From NCBI RefSeq assembly GCF_052857255.1, contig NC_135505.1:41253864-41317863 (forward strand): 64,000 nt of DNA, written 5' to 3'. This document shows, one piece after another, positions 10,985 through 23,090 of this stretch (position 1 is the stretch's first letter; each line of letters begins with the position of its first letter). This DNA comes from Amblyomma americanum. Lineage: Eukaryota > Arthropoda > Arachnida > Ixodida > Ixodidae. Below the pieces are notes generated by a model that ran no database searches, was not told the DNA's origin, and worked only from the letters and a program-made list of their open reading frames with translations. The translations under genes were made by a program, and so were the position numbers.

Positions 10985-12778
10985 ATGTCCGACCCACCAC
11001 AGACTCAGTTAACTCGGTTCAAGCTGGGGACGGCGCAGCTTGCGAAGATCGGCCGTTTTTTTTTCAATTACCTGACTTGACGTCACTTTGACGCCACAAT
11101 CGAGTCTGTGTGATGTTGTGACCTTGGTTTACTTTGGCTCAGCAAACATCGCTGACCCGCCATATTGTGTTGACGACAGAAGTCTCTGATTGGTTTCTGA
11201 TTTGGGACCTTTCCAGTAAAGTTGAGGAGGACACGCGCTGGAAATCGAAGGTTACTGCTTTTTCGGTATTCATTAGGCTATGATTGTGAAACAAAGGTAC
11301 AACATGAAATTAAGGGTCAGAATTGCAAATACGTACGGGGTTCGGAATTCCGGTACAGTAAGCCCTGATTGTGAAACAAAGTAATACTATGGAAAGGACG
11401 GTCAGAATTTCAAATACATGCAATGTTCAGAATTTTCGAAGAAGACTCCACAGCCCCTTTAAACAAATCGCGCTCTTACCAGCGCTACTCATTGCAACAA
11501 GCTAGTCCGTGGAGCATGTGTCACAGGACCTTCTCTCCTGCGGCGGTACTGCGGAGCTCACCGCTTCTGGAAGATAGTTAGAATATACACGAAATTTTAG
11601 TTGGCTTAGCAGTTAAAGGGATTCAGCGTTTCTTTGGTCTCCTGCAACATTGGTAATACACTGCCGCAAAAGCCGTAATGTTACCTCGAAAAGCCCATTA
11701 AAAAAAATCTAGGGACGGGGTGCCACTAAATACCTGGTATGTTTGTTATTAACCTTGACTAAAACAGCCCCTACAGCCTTATATTTGACGAGACCGAAGG
11801 TATGTAATGAAACCTTCAGGTCATCAATCAGTAAATGTACGTATCAAACTCGACACTAAATAGCGTAACGAATCGGTAACAGAACAAAAAGCAGAAATTA
11901 ACTGAACATAAAATATCGTCTTCAGCTTTAGGAGCTTTCGATTTCTTTGACTTACGTATGAAGCATTGTCCACAAGCTGAAAATGTCTGCAGAACTACTA
12001 TAACTGCATTGTGCGGATGTATATTTTATCAAACAGATAAGGCAGAAACGTAATATTGACGACTCAGACAGACTCTTGGCAGCATGCCCTCATTGTTGTA
12101 GACAGGAATGGCCGTGGTGGGGTTTTCTGATATTTCCAGTGAAACAAAAAAACTCTTAAAAGTGATAATGGTATGCAGGATCATAAAAGCGCATGGCGCA
12201 CACACACAATTAATGAAGCTTCCTTGCTGATTGCTGCCATTCACCGATGTCCAGGTGCTCCTGATAGTTACCTTGCAGACTTACAGAGCTTTTCATGACC
12301 TGGTCTGAATAAATGAACTAAATAAATCTTGTTCAGATAATTTTACTTTAACAGAAATTGACTGTGATTATTTAGCAATTGGCAACAACAGCGAAAAGCA
12401 GCGCGTGACTAAGTTTTTGACAGCGCTGTAGAGCCTTCTCGCTGTGGAGAAAACAAAGTTGTAACACCTTGCGCCGTTGGCGATAAACAAAGCGAAAAGA
12501 ACAGACAATAAAGGAAAAATATACAATGCCGCAAAAATTACGACACAAATATTGCACTGCAGAAAATCTCAGGAATGTCTTACAATTCAACAGATTTTAG
12601 TTGGTTATCTTTTTCTCTGGCCAGTACACAATACGTAAGAAAAAACCCGCCCTTGGAGCTTTTTTGTGTATTGTGCCCTTGGAACCTGGAGCCAACGACA
12701 TGCTCTATGTTCTCTGGCGGAATAAATATTAGCCTGTTTGTATAAGCCTTGTTCCTCGCTTTATTCACCACGCGCGTC
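10985..12778. other. Gene-poor AT-rich DNA with a two-unit tandem repeat
   Basis: No supported gene. A roughly 100-bp unit starting ATTGTGAAACAAAG occurs twice in tandem at about 11283-11444 with divergence. Possible splice-like signals on the minus strand near 12270 (CTGCAAG/GTAACT) are isolated. Confidence 0.4.
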
Positions 12779-13021
12779 TTACCAAGTTACCTTAATATGG
12801 CTGTGACGCGAATAGCCGGAGCGGTTCAGAATAAGCAGCCTCCCGAATCGCCATGCTTGCATAGCAAATAATTTTTTATTTAATATACCAACAACTGCGA
12901 AACTGAGGCTCGCGAGGGTGACATTGCAGCTGCCTTCGTCACTGCTTTGCAGTGCCCTAACTTGAACTTGAAAACTGCCTCGAACGATCTGGGCTACGAG
13001 TGCGAACAAACACGTGGCCAC
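12779..13021 (-). CDS. Weak candidate exon, function unknown
   Basis: An 80-codon minus-strand frame whose coding part would end at a good splice donor (CATATTAAG/GTAACT, about 12794). It reads WRFGRLLILNRSGYSRHSHIK just before the donor. No domain is recognised and no partner exon was found. It could be chance. Confidence 0.15.
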   Translation of the reverse strand: MATCLFALVAQIVRGSFQVQVRALQSSDEGSCNVTLASLSFAVVGILNKKLFAMQAWRFGRLLILNRSGYSRHSHIKVTW

Positions 13022-14906
13022 GCCGGCCTCCTGATATTGAATACTGAAATTTAGAAGTAATTAACTTATTATTCAATCTTCAGTTCACCAAAACCGAGTT
13101 GAGGTAGATCGCACTGGTTGACAAGATGAGGTTGTCATATATGGAATATAAGAAAACGCATAATAAGTCTATCATATGAGTGAGAAGCACGATCTGTCTT
13201 AGGAATGAAAAATGCGTATTCCTAACCGACCGTCATGATCGCGACTGCGTAGAAGTTACTGAGGTCTAATTCGCAACTCCACAAGCATTATTACGAACCG
13301 CACGCTTCCGCCTTGGATTGGCTAACGTTTATCGATGGACACCTTATTCCCAATTCATATCATGCACCCGTAACAAATCGCCAACAAGAGTCGAAGCTTC
13401 CCACACGCCCTTGCATCGGTCCAAATTGGATCAAGGCATAGAAATCTAACTAAAAGATTAGTTACTCCAGTATCTAATCCGGCAAGCATTGCACTGCAAT
13501 ATCGAAGATTTTCTTGAATACCGATCGCTTTCTTTACGGAGTCCACGGTGGAAGTGGCGACCGCGAGCGCGTCCGCTCCACTCTAGAGGACATCCTCGCA
13601 GGTCTTGTTTTCTCGACTGACGCCTTTCGCCCAATATCATTTGAAACTTGACGCTGCCAAGAGGAAAAGGAGCGGTATGTGCCATGGTAGTGAATATTTA
13701 CCTTTTACTTTTTTTAGGGACATGCGTGCGTTCTAGGCTACATATGAACCGATGGCGATGTAATGCTTCCTTGTCTAATTCTACTCCAAGAGCCATGTTT
13801 GGACGTGTAATATGCTGTGCTGTTGAGGGCATTGTTGCCCAATCGTCATAGATTTCATATTTTAGTGCTGGAAAGCTTGGCAATTGTTTCCAAGTTACTA
13901 TTCGTCGGGTGCGTCACAGGCTAACCTTGAAAGAATCCGAATGAGTGCGGTCGCTTGCGTGCATGAGTAGATTAGCGAATACGTTGTACTAGTTGAGCTA
14001 TGTTACTCGGTTGTGGTTAAAAGAATTTTGTCTCCTCGTCTGGTCTGTAGTGTGACTAATCAGAAAGCAGATGCTTGCGCTGCGCACGATTCCGCGAAAT
14101 TGAACAAGTCAACACCGCACAGGGATTCCACCGCACAGGAATTCTTTTAAGTCAATGGACAGTAAACTCAGCAATAAATGACTGACGCCATGCGAAATGT
14201 AGATAAACAACAAAACGCATTCTGTAGAGCCCATATGAGGAGAATGAAAATCATGTAAACATCAGGAACGTTTTACAGCAGTTAATTTCTGTCGGGCTAC
14301 GGATCGGACACACACACCTAACACAAAACAAGGCAAACCTCTGAGAAATGTGTGGAGATGAGCTCGCTGTAAACCATCTTTTAGTTTCCTGTACAAAACT
14401 TGAAGGACAAGAAAAAATATTTTAGATCATTTTACAATTAATACATTTCTTTACACCGCATATTAGTTTTAATTCATAAAAATTATGTTCATTTCTCACA
14501 CTTTTATGTTTCTCAAGGTAATTTATTTTTTAAACAAACTATTGGCATTAAAACCTTCACAACGCTCCAAGACAGTCTAACCCTGTTTTTGGCGCATCAT
14601 AGACTTAGCTGATTTTCAGCTATTACGCTCAATATACCGTACTCGCCGCTCTATCGTTCGCGGGCTATACAAAATATTTTTTCAAACAGATTTTGAGATC
14701 TGGGGAAGAATGCTGGTGGCTGTAAAGGTAAGAAAAAAAAGTCGTCGAGTGTGCGCCTACAACATGTTACCGTGCTAAGTAACACAGCGAGATCTGCTCC
14801 GATATCCAAGCAAATACTGTCCTGGTACGAAGATTGGCTGCTTTCCGGTGCTTTGATTTTTGAGCGCATGCGTAAACAATTATGAACATAAACAAATAAT
14901 AGACAG
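13022..14906. other. Gene-poor AT-rich DNA
   Basis: Short open frames only, no recognised motif, and no repeat obvious by eye. Confidence 0.4.
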
Positions 14907-15481
14907 TTTAAGTTTCAAGTACGTACAGAGTTTCCGTACTCAAACGTGAGAAGTCCGCGCGCGTAGCATACGCGCATGTCGTTTCAAACCCATTTAGTTG
15001 CATGTACGTGAGAGACGCCGCGCGTTCTTCCTAGCGTCATCTACTGACAGATGAAGACACTGCAGTAGCCACTCTAAGACAAGACGAGTCAAAGCCAAGC
15101 CAGTCGATATGCGTCGGAGCGCTGCATCGTTATGCTTAACAGCTGGGAAATCGCCCTTATATATGAAAAACAAAAAGCTATTTGTCCCTTTAAACTTTAT
15201 GCGAGGGTAGTAATGGCCAAATGGAAGGCGAATACAACAGTTTAGAACACGATATCGCGTCTAGGGATTAGCGACGAAGCTGTTATCGCTGTGCAGCGGC
15301 GGGCAGGGCGCCGCAATGTTTGTCAACGCTACGTAAGCGACAAACTCAAAGACCGCAACGTAAAAATCCGAATATCACGTACGTAAGCGAGACTCGCGCA
15401 TACCCTTTGTGTTCTGCGCATGCGCACTGGTCATCCGTAAGAGCTCTACGTGCGCGAAGCCTCTACGTACGTGAAACTAAA
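14907..15481. mobile_element. MITE with imperfect terminal inverted repeats, about 575 bp
   Basis: The left end TTTAAGTTTCAAGTACGTAC is matched at the right by the complement of GTACGTGAAACTAAA (right end about 15481). The interior is rich in CGTACGTAAGCG-like words and has no open frame of note. No target duplication is clear. A non-autonomous DNA transposon is the simplest reading. Confidence 0.5.
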
Positions 15482-16309
15482 TCTCTGTAATAAAATACGG
15501 GCGCATAAACTTAACTACAACGCCAGGGCAGGCGCACAAACGGTTTCGATGAGTCTGAAAAGATAATGAGCATTTTTATTTAAAAAAATGTTTTTTTCGA
15601 AATTTGCACCTGCGGTCTATACAGCGGTTTCGGACTATAGTAGGGAAATTACGGTAAGTAACTAGAACTTTGGAGTAGTTGATTGATGAAAACAACAAAA
15701 GTATTTATAACAAATGCTACGCGTGAAACTGCAGCACTACTTGACTCACTACAGTGCTGTTTGATTAGTTGGCCAAGCTGGTCTTCAGTGAGCACAAGCA
15801 ATAATGGCCGATAAGGGGGCGCTTGCTTCCGTCGTGCAATTCTCACGCATTACGCACAACAGTCTGGATAACTACAATAATTAAAGTAAAATTTGCTACG
15901 CAGAGCCTTATAAGAAATGATTCAACACACGGAAACACAGCGTTAACTTCATGAAGAATTTAAAAAGGGCGCACAACTGCTAGCACAGCACCAAGCCGTA
16001 CGCAATATCAGATTAACAGCGTCAAACGTAGAAAATGGTCTAGGTGTTTCAGCGCGACGCTCCGTTGGTGATTCTTCTTACTCCACCTCTCCAGGTTCCA
16101 GATGTTGCAACGAGCCAGTTAGGCACATCCATTCGGTGGCCGCGACGATGGCCGATGACCGTCATCATGTTTCCGACAATGCTTAACGGAGGTGCCTGCT
16201 TGCATACTCAAATATCAAGCATGCAGTTAGGGTTTACTCAACACAGCTGCCGTTACTTGTAATGGGCAGATTAACGGCCGATCTTCATATCAGCTTAGCC
16301 AGAAGAAAT
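15482..16309. other. Unassigned AT-rich sequence
   Basis: No supported gene. A sequence near 15635-15660 (TTACGGTAAGTAAC) resembles a splice donor but has no coding context. Confidence 0.3.
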
Positions 16310-16600
16310 GCTTTCAGCAGTGCGCGCAACATCCCAGCTACGTCTCCACCGCGAGAAAATTGAGAGCGAGGGCTGGAACATTGGGAGCCACCGCTTTAGT
16401 CTGGAGCAAGTGAGCGAAGGAGTTCAACAGGAACAAAAAATGCGTCCAACAGAGCGTGCGACATCGCAGTTAGGCCTGCACAGCGAGCAGCAATATTGAG
16501 AACCACCTACCATTTAGTTTGGATTTACACAGCAAAAAAAAAAAAAATACGTCCAGCAATGCGCGCACCATCACTGCTAGAATAGTACAACGATCAGCTT
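16310..16600. repeat. Degenerate tandem repeat, three units of about 130 bp
   Basis: Units begin TTTCAGCAGTGCGCGCAACATC, GTCCAACAGAGCGTGCGACATC and GTCCAGCAATGCGCGCACCATC, in the same order and spacing but well diverged. No coding function is seen. Confidence 0.45.
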
Positions 16601-18782
16601 GAAGAGTGGGGATCATGCCACAAAAATTGGAACTTTCGACGCAAGCTATGCCTGCAACTTCAAAGCTTGATGATTTACTGCGAAGAAGGGCTGCAGTCGC
16701 ACGTGCTTCACGCTAGGTCTTCCCATAAAACTCAAATTAACAGTGAATAACAGTCACTTAGCTCGCAAAGGAGCAAATCTACCGCATTATCGAAGTTTCC
16801 TCCGCCTATAATGTGCAGTGAATCAATTGTACGAACCGCGTTGTTTTTCACGGATGGAGTAAGGATAAGTATTTTGTCTTCGTCTACACGGCTGCAGCAC
16901 CCATAAGCGCAACACAAGATCGGCACCATAGGAACACGCAAACCCTGTCACGGCTGGTGAAACTCTTCCCGCCAGAACTGCATCGCACAAAAATAAAGCG
17001 AATCACTCCCGGGAATGGCGCCGATGTCTCCTACAGAGCAAAAAAGCGCGCGTCAACACGTCACCAAGGCGTTGCTACCAATTGCAGTAGCAGCTCTCGC
17101 GGGTCGCCACAGGTGAGTGGGAAAGCGGCAAAGCTAAAAGATTCTTATTGCTTTTAGTAGATGCTTTAGCACAGCGAACTGCTCAGTTAGCCCTACAAAC
17201 AGCTGGCACTGAATCTCGCGTCACACCGGCGAGGTAAGCGTCAGTCAGTTTTCTTCCGCTGCCGTAAGCCCCAACTCGATGGACACATCCAAGGCGTACG
17301 GGCGCCCCGAATACCGCGCACGGGCGTGCGCTGGAGCCTGTCTGCGCATGCGCGAGGCGCGAGCAGGCCGCAGTGCTTTGGTCCGCCCCCAGATATTCCC
17401 AATGTAGAATATGCACTCATTAGGTGGTTGTCTCGCCACTTCCCAGCCGATGGCGCATTGCCATGGGCGTGGCTATGATATTGCATGTTTTTTTTATGAT
17501 ACCATGCTGATACTTGACAGCGAAGGTTTTACAGGTCACAGGGGGATTTAGGTTTGGCTAAGCGGGACACGAAAAGACATCCACAGACGTAAAGCTTGCA
17601 ACCGAACCAGCCTAAAACAAACTTACATTATCAACCAGGGGCTGGAAATTAATTGACATTCAGGGCTTAGAAACACCAGTCAATGCTTCTAACGAGGGTG
17701 TATGTTCAATACACGCAGGGCATAAATATATGACGCGAGTAACAAAATACACGCTGAGAAACATTCAGTACTAGCACAGAAAAAAAAGCTGTGAATTTCA
17801 GAGGATCCTGAGAACTTTGCTTCAAGACCTGTTTTTTTCCTTTGTGTTTGGGTCCTCATTCTGCACTGTCCGTGCCTCCTGGTGTGAATTCGCAACATCA
17901 TTCTCTACAGGGACGCGATAACACATATGCGCAGCCAGCAAAAGTAACGTGGATTTTTTATGCATGATGCTAGTGCAGGTCAACAAAAATGACAGCACTA
18001 TATACTTTTTTTTTGCAAGGAATAAAGAAATAACACTTAAATATTTATCCCTATCTTGCGCTATTTCCTGTTCGTTCAAAATTCTATTGCTTTACTTCTT
18101 ATTTATTCTTTAAAAGCATTATTCTTCAAAATCACGCGAGACACTTCACACAGTTGCATTTTCTTTATTCGCAGAATACCTGCAGCGCCACTAGGGCATT
18201 ACGACGTATGCATGTCATTTTCACGCCCTGTTAAATGTCCAGTCCAGGACACTTCGAATTTTTCTTCAGGAACGAAGTTTTTGTGTAGGCTGTATAGGTT
18301 TGCTTTATAATCGTAAGGATGCGCTGGGCGTGTGCCGATAATAATTACTCCCTTACTACAATTCTACTGAACATTAGGGGGCTGTCCCTAAACTCTGGAC
18401 TAAACGAGCTTCCCGTCATGCAGCTTTCTTGAGAATAAAGACAAGCTGTTCGAAGCTGGGAGGAATGAAACCTGCACAGCTTTTCATATATCTATAAGAG
18501 CTAAGGTACCCCTGAAGGAATGGTAATATGCTAAATTCAAAGGTAAATAAATGGCTGTTCAAAACACTTTGATGCAAGACCCCGCAAGCGCATCGTTTGA
18601 TGAAAACTCAAGCATTCAAAAGCGTACAGGCGTTTCTCAGGAAGATAACGAGCCACTGCAAATAACAATAAATGCTAGGTAGAAGCTTTTGAAAGGCGTT
18701 TAAAACGCACCAGCCGCGCAAGCTAAACACGTCGGTAAAAAAGAAGGAACAAAAAGACGAGACAGGCCCTCGTTTTGACAGC

Positions 18783-18785
<3 letters not shown>
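16601..18785. other. Intergenic DNA with one GC-rich island
   Basis: No convincing gene. A GC-rich, CpG-rich segment at about 17220-17480 could be a promoter region, but I found no coding exon next to it. The rest is AT-rich. Confidence 0.3.
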
Positions 18786-18846
<61 letters not shown>

Positions 18847-19239
18847 GGAATCCAACAGTCACCGAAGCCAAAGTGCATTGGGGAATGTCTTTTTGGGGAA
18901 TGGCGCTGGTGAACACTCTCAAGGTTCGCTTGCACGCAATAAATATAAATACCCACGAGAGCAGCAGATTGGACAGCCGTCGCCGTAGCTCAGTTGATAA
19001 GAGCACCGGACGTGATATTCGGAGGTCGTGGGTTCGGATCCCACCGGCGGCAGGGTTGTTTTTTCTGCTGCCTTATAAGTAGTTTTCTTTAAATCAAAGC
19101 TCAATTGAAGTATTTTTCTCCCACTAATCCGCACTATAAATTAAAAAAAAGACATTCCCCAATGCACCGTGGTTTCGGTGACTGTTGGCTTCCTTCATGT
19201 ATTTGTCAAATGGGCCCCTCATTTCCCTTATCTTGTCTG

Positions 19240-19325
<86 letters not shown>
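18786..19325 (+). mobile_element. tRNA-headed SINE inside an inverted repeat, bounded by (TA)n on both sides
   Basis: The core is a 74-nt tRNA-like cloverleaf at 18979-19052 followed by a tail with TCTTGTCTGC just before (TA)n (19243-19325). A 48-bp inverted repeat surrounds the core: 18843-18890 (GAAGGAATCCAACAGTCACC) and about 19152-19199 (its complement, GGTGACTGTTGGCTTCCTTC). A second (TA)n lies outside the left arm at 18786-18843. I recall tick SINEs with this head and tail. The extra left arm and second (TA)n make this copy a palindrome. Confidence 0.65.
18979..19052 (+). other. tRNA-like SINE head, not a functional tRNA
   Basis: Folds as a complete cloverleaf: acceptor GTCGCCG/CGGCGGC, D stem GCTC/GAGC, anticodon stem CCGGA/TTCGG, T stem GTGGG/CCCAC, T loop TTCGGAT. 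The anticodon loop CGTGATA has G at position 33 (normally U). The apparent TGA anticodon would mean tRNA-Ser, but the variable loop is only five bases. It therefore serves as an internal Pol III promoter (A and B boxes) and not as a translating tRNA. Confidence 0.75.
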
Positions 19326-19329
<4 letters not shown>

Positions 19330-20102
19330 CTCTTTTAGGCATCGTGTTCACTTGTGCTGATTGTTTAAAATTTTCCACGAAATGAAGCGTCTAAACCACA
19401 GACCTTCATAACAGGTAGACACTGTTCTCTGACTTTCAACAAACGACAAAAAGCGTCAATGACACTGATTCTGCTCTGTAAGCTTTTTCCTTGTTTTCCA
19501 TAGCATGCGATGGTGTAACCTACATGCCCAACCACCTATAACCGGCCACCGCTTCTTATTCGTTTGGTCAAAAAGAACAGGTCGGATGATCACGAACTCA
19601 ACACCTGTAGAACAGTACCACACTAATACGTGTTGCAGGCAACGCCCAGTGCAAAACCACGGACAGCAAATATATTACCGTGTTTCCTCTCACATCTGGG
19701 CTGCTGCGTCCAATAAAAAAGTCAGATTTATATTAAAAGGCACGTTTTAGTTGGTTAAATGCGCGCTGTGTGTATGCCTCGTACATTACCTTAAATAGAA
19801 GGAGGAGTTTACCTTTGTGTGCCACGCAGGGAATGTGAGGAACGCCGTAATGTAGTATTTTAGACTTAGTCAGCCATGGCTTCTTACATGGGGAACGTCA
19901 GTTTTGAAAGAATAAAAAAGCGATGTGACAACTGCCCAATGTTATGATGGCACCGAATTCGTGAATAGAAAGCTCATTCCCATTAGTCACATATGTTTCT
20001 CCTGCATTATTAGCTAACATTTTCCGTCATTGCCTACGAAAGTGCACGAATGGGCAAAAAGGAATTTTCACAAAAATATGTTGCAGTTACGATAGCACTG
20101 AC
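19326..20102. other. Unassigned, possibly intronic to the 20.1-20.7 kb frame
   Basis: No recognised coding motif. It lies downstream of the splice donor at 20103 on the minus strand, so it could be intron. Confidence 0.3.
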
Positions 20103-20748
20103 CTTGTTCCCCAGGGAGAGTAGAAAGTTGTCAGTCTTCGGAAGCATGCGCAGAATCCCAACAAGGTTGCTGATGAGCACTGTTATGCCATCGGAGGTCT
20201 CTCTGCGCTGAAGCTCCGTGCAAGTAGTCAAGAGCGTCCTTAAAGCCCTCTAGGAGATCGTCATTCAAAATATTACGCATGAAAACGGCGTTGCCGTGGA
20301 GCGCCCACTGGACAGCCTCACGCACGCGCCTTTCAACAACTTCCTTCGATTTATGGGTGGCCATCAATCCCTCTGTGGTCCACAAGACCACGTACACTAT
20401 CTCCCGCTCCACTGCCAACCTCGGCCTCACGTCTGTGAACAAGCTGGCGTACACTACACTGCCTGGCAGTGTCCAAACTTCTGGGGCTTGCATGGCGTCG
20501 ATATCCTCGCCGAGAGGACTTAAGCGTGAAGCTATGCGTTCTATCGCCGCGTAACCTTCAGCAGGCGTCAGATGTTGACGCATATGGTAAAACTTCCACC
20601 CCTGGACAATCGATAGAGACATCACCGGGCAGCGGAACCGCGCAATGCAGTGCGGCTGCTCCCCTTCCGACCACACGCCCTTCACAGCGTCGCAGATTGC
20701 ACTCAAGATACGGCTTGCTTTGCGTCTTGCAGATGCGGAAGTTACCAT
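20103..20748 (-). CDS. Uncharacterised minus-strand exon or gene, about 205 codons
   Basis: An ATG in good context (GCGCATGG) at 20748 opens 205 codons to 20131, far longer than other frames nearby. The protein is soluble-looking, with charged helices (SKEVVERRVREAVQWALHG) and segments such as EVWTLPGSVVYASLFTDV. I do not recognise a family. From about 20231 a second frame (RETSDGITVLISNLVGIL) is equally protein-like and runs into a good splice donor (GGGGAACAAG/GTCAGT, exon end 20103). Either the exon has suffered a one-base shift around 20230-20250, or the first frame simply ends at 20131. Composition differs from the AT-rich surroundings. The GC-rich DNA at 20820-21000 could be its promoter. 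No function is proposed. Confidence 0.4.
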
Positions 20749-21125
20749 GCGCTGTCGTTATCGAGCTGCATCAGTTCAAGTGGACTAAATTATTAGGGAA
20801 CTGAGTAGAAGTTCGCTCTTATCTTGGACGCCTACAGCGAGTCGGCTTGCAGTGCCCCGAGTGAAAACCTGCAGACGAAGATGAAAGCTGTAGTGTCGCC
20901 GCGTCGGCAGCCAAGCTCCGATGTAGCCCCGAAAGAAACCGCCCAGCCAATGACGTCGGGGCGAGGAAAACCCCCGAGCGATAATGTTTTCACCACAGCA
21001 AGGCCCTTGTTCACAGATCGCCTTTTCCCTTCCTGCTCTGCTGATGGAAAGGGTGTAGTGAGAGGGAAGATTAGTCAGGGGCCTCCATTGTACTCTTTTT
21101 CGAAAAGGCTAAGAAGGGCTGCGCC
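20749..21125. other. GC-rich segment upstream of the 20.7 kb frame
   Basis: Contains CCAATGACGTCGGGGCG (a CRE-like TGACGTC next to CCAAT) near 20945-20962, a plausible bidirectional promoter. There is no coding frame with recognised motifs. Confidence 0.3.
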
Positions 21126-23090
21126 AGTATCTGCGTGGTGAACTTGAACGCCGGCAGTCACCACGAGTTTCGAAATACTCTGTAAAGGGATTTTTGTGGA
21201 AAGATTGCAAAGCAGCTTTCCCTTGAGCAGTAACTGTAACTGAGCTATCTCCTCGCATTTGCATCCCTGTTGTATTGTGTCCTTTCAACAAGTTTTCTCT
21301 AATACAGTTGAAGTGACAGGCCCGCCCTCCCCCTTTCTTTTCCAAGAAGAATGCGATATTGCCATCTGCAAACAAGTATTGTGTATTTAAAATTGTTGAG
21401 AGCGCTGGATATTTTGCTTCTCACCCTCGCGTGTCCCTCCAACGTACACAGAAGCGCCGAAGTCACGGCAGACTGCAGAGCAGGGCTACGATAGCCGAGG
21501 ACCCGTAGCATTGTTAAGCCAGCGCATCCCCCAGTGCAACAAGAATGCAGCCTTTGCCCCTGCAGAGGGCAGTAAGAAACAGATGGCGCCGCTCGTTTCG
21601 GTTTGGCCTGCACACAGCAGGGGATCCCCAAACCACTTCCGCAGAAACAGGCGAATTTGAGAAGAGTTTCGCAAGGGGCCCTTTTGTTATCAGGCATTAT
21701 TGCCAGCACAGAAGTGTCGTGTGGCTCATTTCCTGCCTCTAGCTTTTTCGACTCTTTACATATTAGACAGACAACAATTCACCCAGTCCAGCAAAACTCG
21801 TGAGCCTTCGAGATGTGGCACGCTGGTGAAGAGAGTACAAGCGAGATTTGAAGACGCACGTGCAGAATAGAAAAGGAGAGAAAATCATGCGCAGAGAGCG
21901 ACGAGTGCGTGTGCAGATGATGTTTGGAATGTTTCCTTTATGTGTTGCTTTTTGTTCTTGTCAAGCCCTTAGTTCGAGGTTATGCCCAACCTACAGGGGC
22001 TGGAGTAATTTTATATTAAACTTATCTGTGTTTTGAACCCCTTAACAGTGTTGTGAGCCTGAAGCCCCGACAGTCACTACTGCAGTTTCGAGATACAACC
22101 TGAAGAGAATTTGTGGGAAGATTACAATGATGCATTCTATTGACAAGTAACTTTCTGTAGCATGTTCTTGCGTTCGCACCGCTGCTCTATTGTGTCGTTT
22201 CAACAACTTCCCTGTCATATAGATAAAGTGACATGTCCCACTTCCCTTTCGAAGAAAAATGCGAGGTTTCTGTCTAGTAGTAGTGGTGGTTTATTTACAA
22301 AAAGATGTTAACGAGAAGATTGTTGCCGGCCGCGACAATTGCTAATAAGTTAAGCAACCCAGCTGCAGCCTGCGGAGGTGAAAGGGTAAGGGTGGGGATA
22401 GCGAGAAGTATAGAGGGGTGCGATAGCAAGAAAGGACACGGGAGAGATTTATACATTATTACTCAAGGATTTACATTTAAATAATTTAGATATACATTTA
22501 CATTAGGATTTATATTATTTACGCAAAAGCGCGGAAGTCATTGTAAAATTAACAACACGGCTACGATGGCCTGGAATCCTAGCATTATTAAATGCGCGCA
22601 TCCCCCAGTGCAACAAGAAAGCAGGCGTGGTGCGTAGAGAGGGTAGCAAGAGAAAGAATTGTGCCGCTCGTTTCGGGTTGAGGTACCCACAGTAGCCGGT
22701 CCACGTACCACTTTGGCGTAAAAATGCGAACCTCGGAAGAGTTGCAGGCATTCTTGCCAGCACGGAAGGGACGTGGGGCTCGTTTCCTAGCTGCCTCCGG
22801 CTTTTTCGACACTTCCAGGATGAGCCAGAAAATAGCTCACTCTTTCAGTTAGAGCGGTCTCGTCATCCTTCGAGGAGAGGCACGCAAGTGAAGAGACGAC
22901 AAGCCGGACGCGAAGACGCGCGTTCAGAATGGAAAGGAAGAGAAAAGCATCCGAAGGGGGCGAAGAGTTGCGCGTGGAGAGGATGTTTCGAGTGTTTTCT
23001 TGATGTGTTTCTTTATTCATACCAAGCCCTGGGTTCGAGGTTGTGGCCATCCAACAGGGATGTAGATATTTCATAATAAAACCTATTTGG
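21126..23090. repeat. Diverged tandem duplication, two units of about 0.92 and 1.05 kb
   Basis: Unit 1 (about 21126-22044) and unit 2 (about 22045-23090) share the same order of landmarks: CAGTCACYAC..GTTTCGA at the start, TTGTGTCSTTTCAACAA, GCGCATCCCCCAGTGCAACA, GCCGCTCGTTTCGG, TTGCCAGCAC and a final TTCGAGGTTRTGSCCA segment. Many substitutions show that the duplication is old. Unit 2 is longer because of an insert at about 22273-22500. No coding frame is conserved between the units. The last block resembles part of the 3' LTR at about 46305-46350, so the units may descend from LTR elements. Confidence 0.6.
22273..22500 (-). mobile_element. LINE 3'-end fragment inside duplication unit 2
   Basis: TAGTAGTAGTGGTGGTTTAT on + is the complement of a LINE 3' end (ATAAACCACCACTAC). 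The segment is absent from unit 1, so it was inserted after the duplication. No RT motif is retained. Confidence 0.4.

Noticed and set aside
18979..19052. Functional tRNA-Ser gene
   Set aside because: The cloverleaf is complete, but G33 and a five-base variable loop do not fit tRNA-Ser, and the unit is part of a SINE with a tail.
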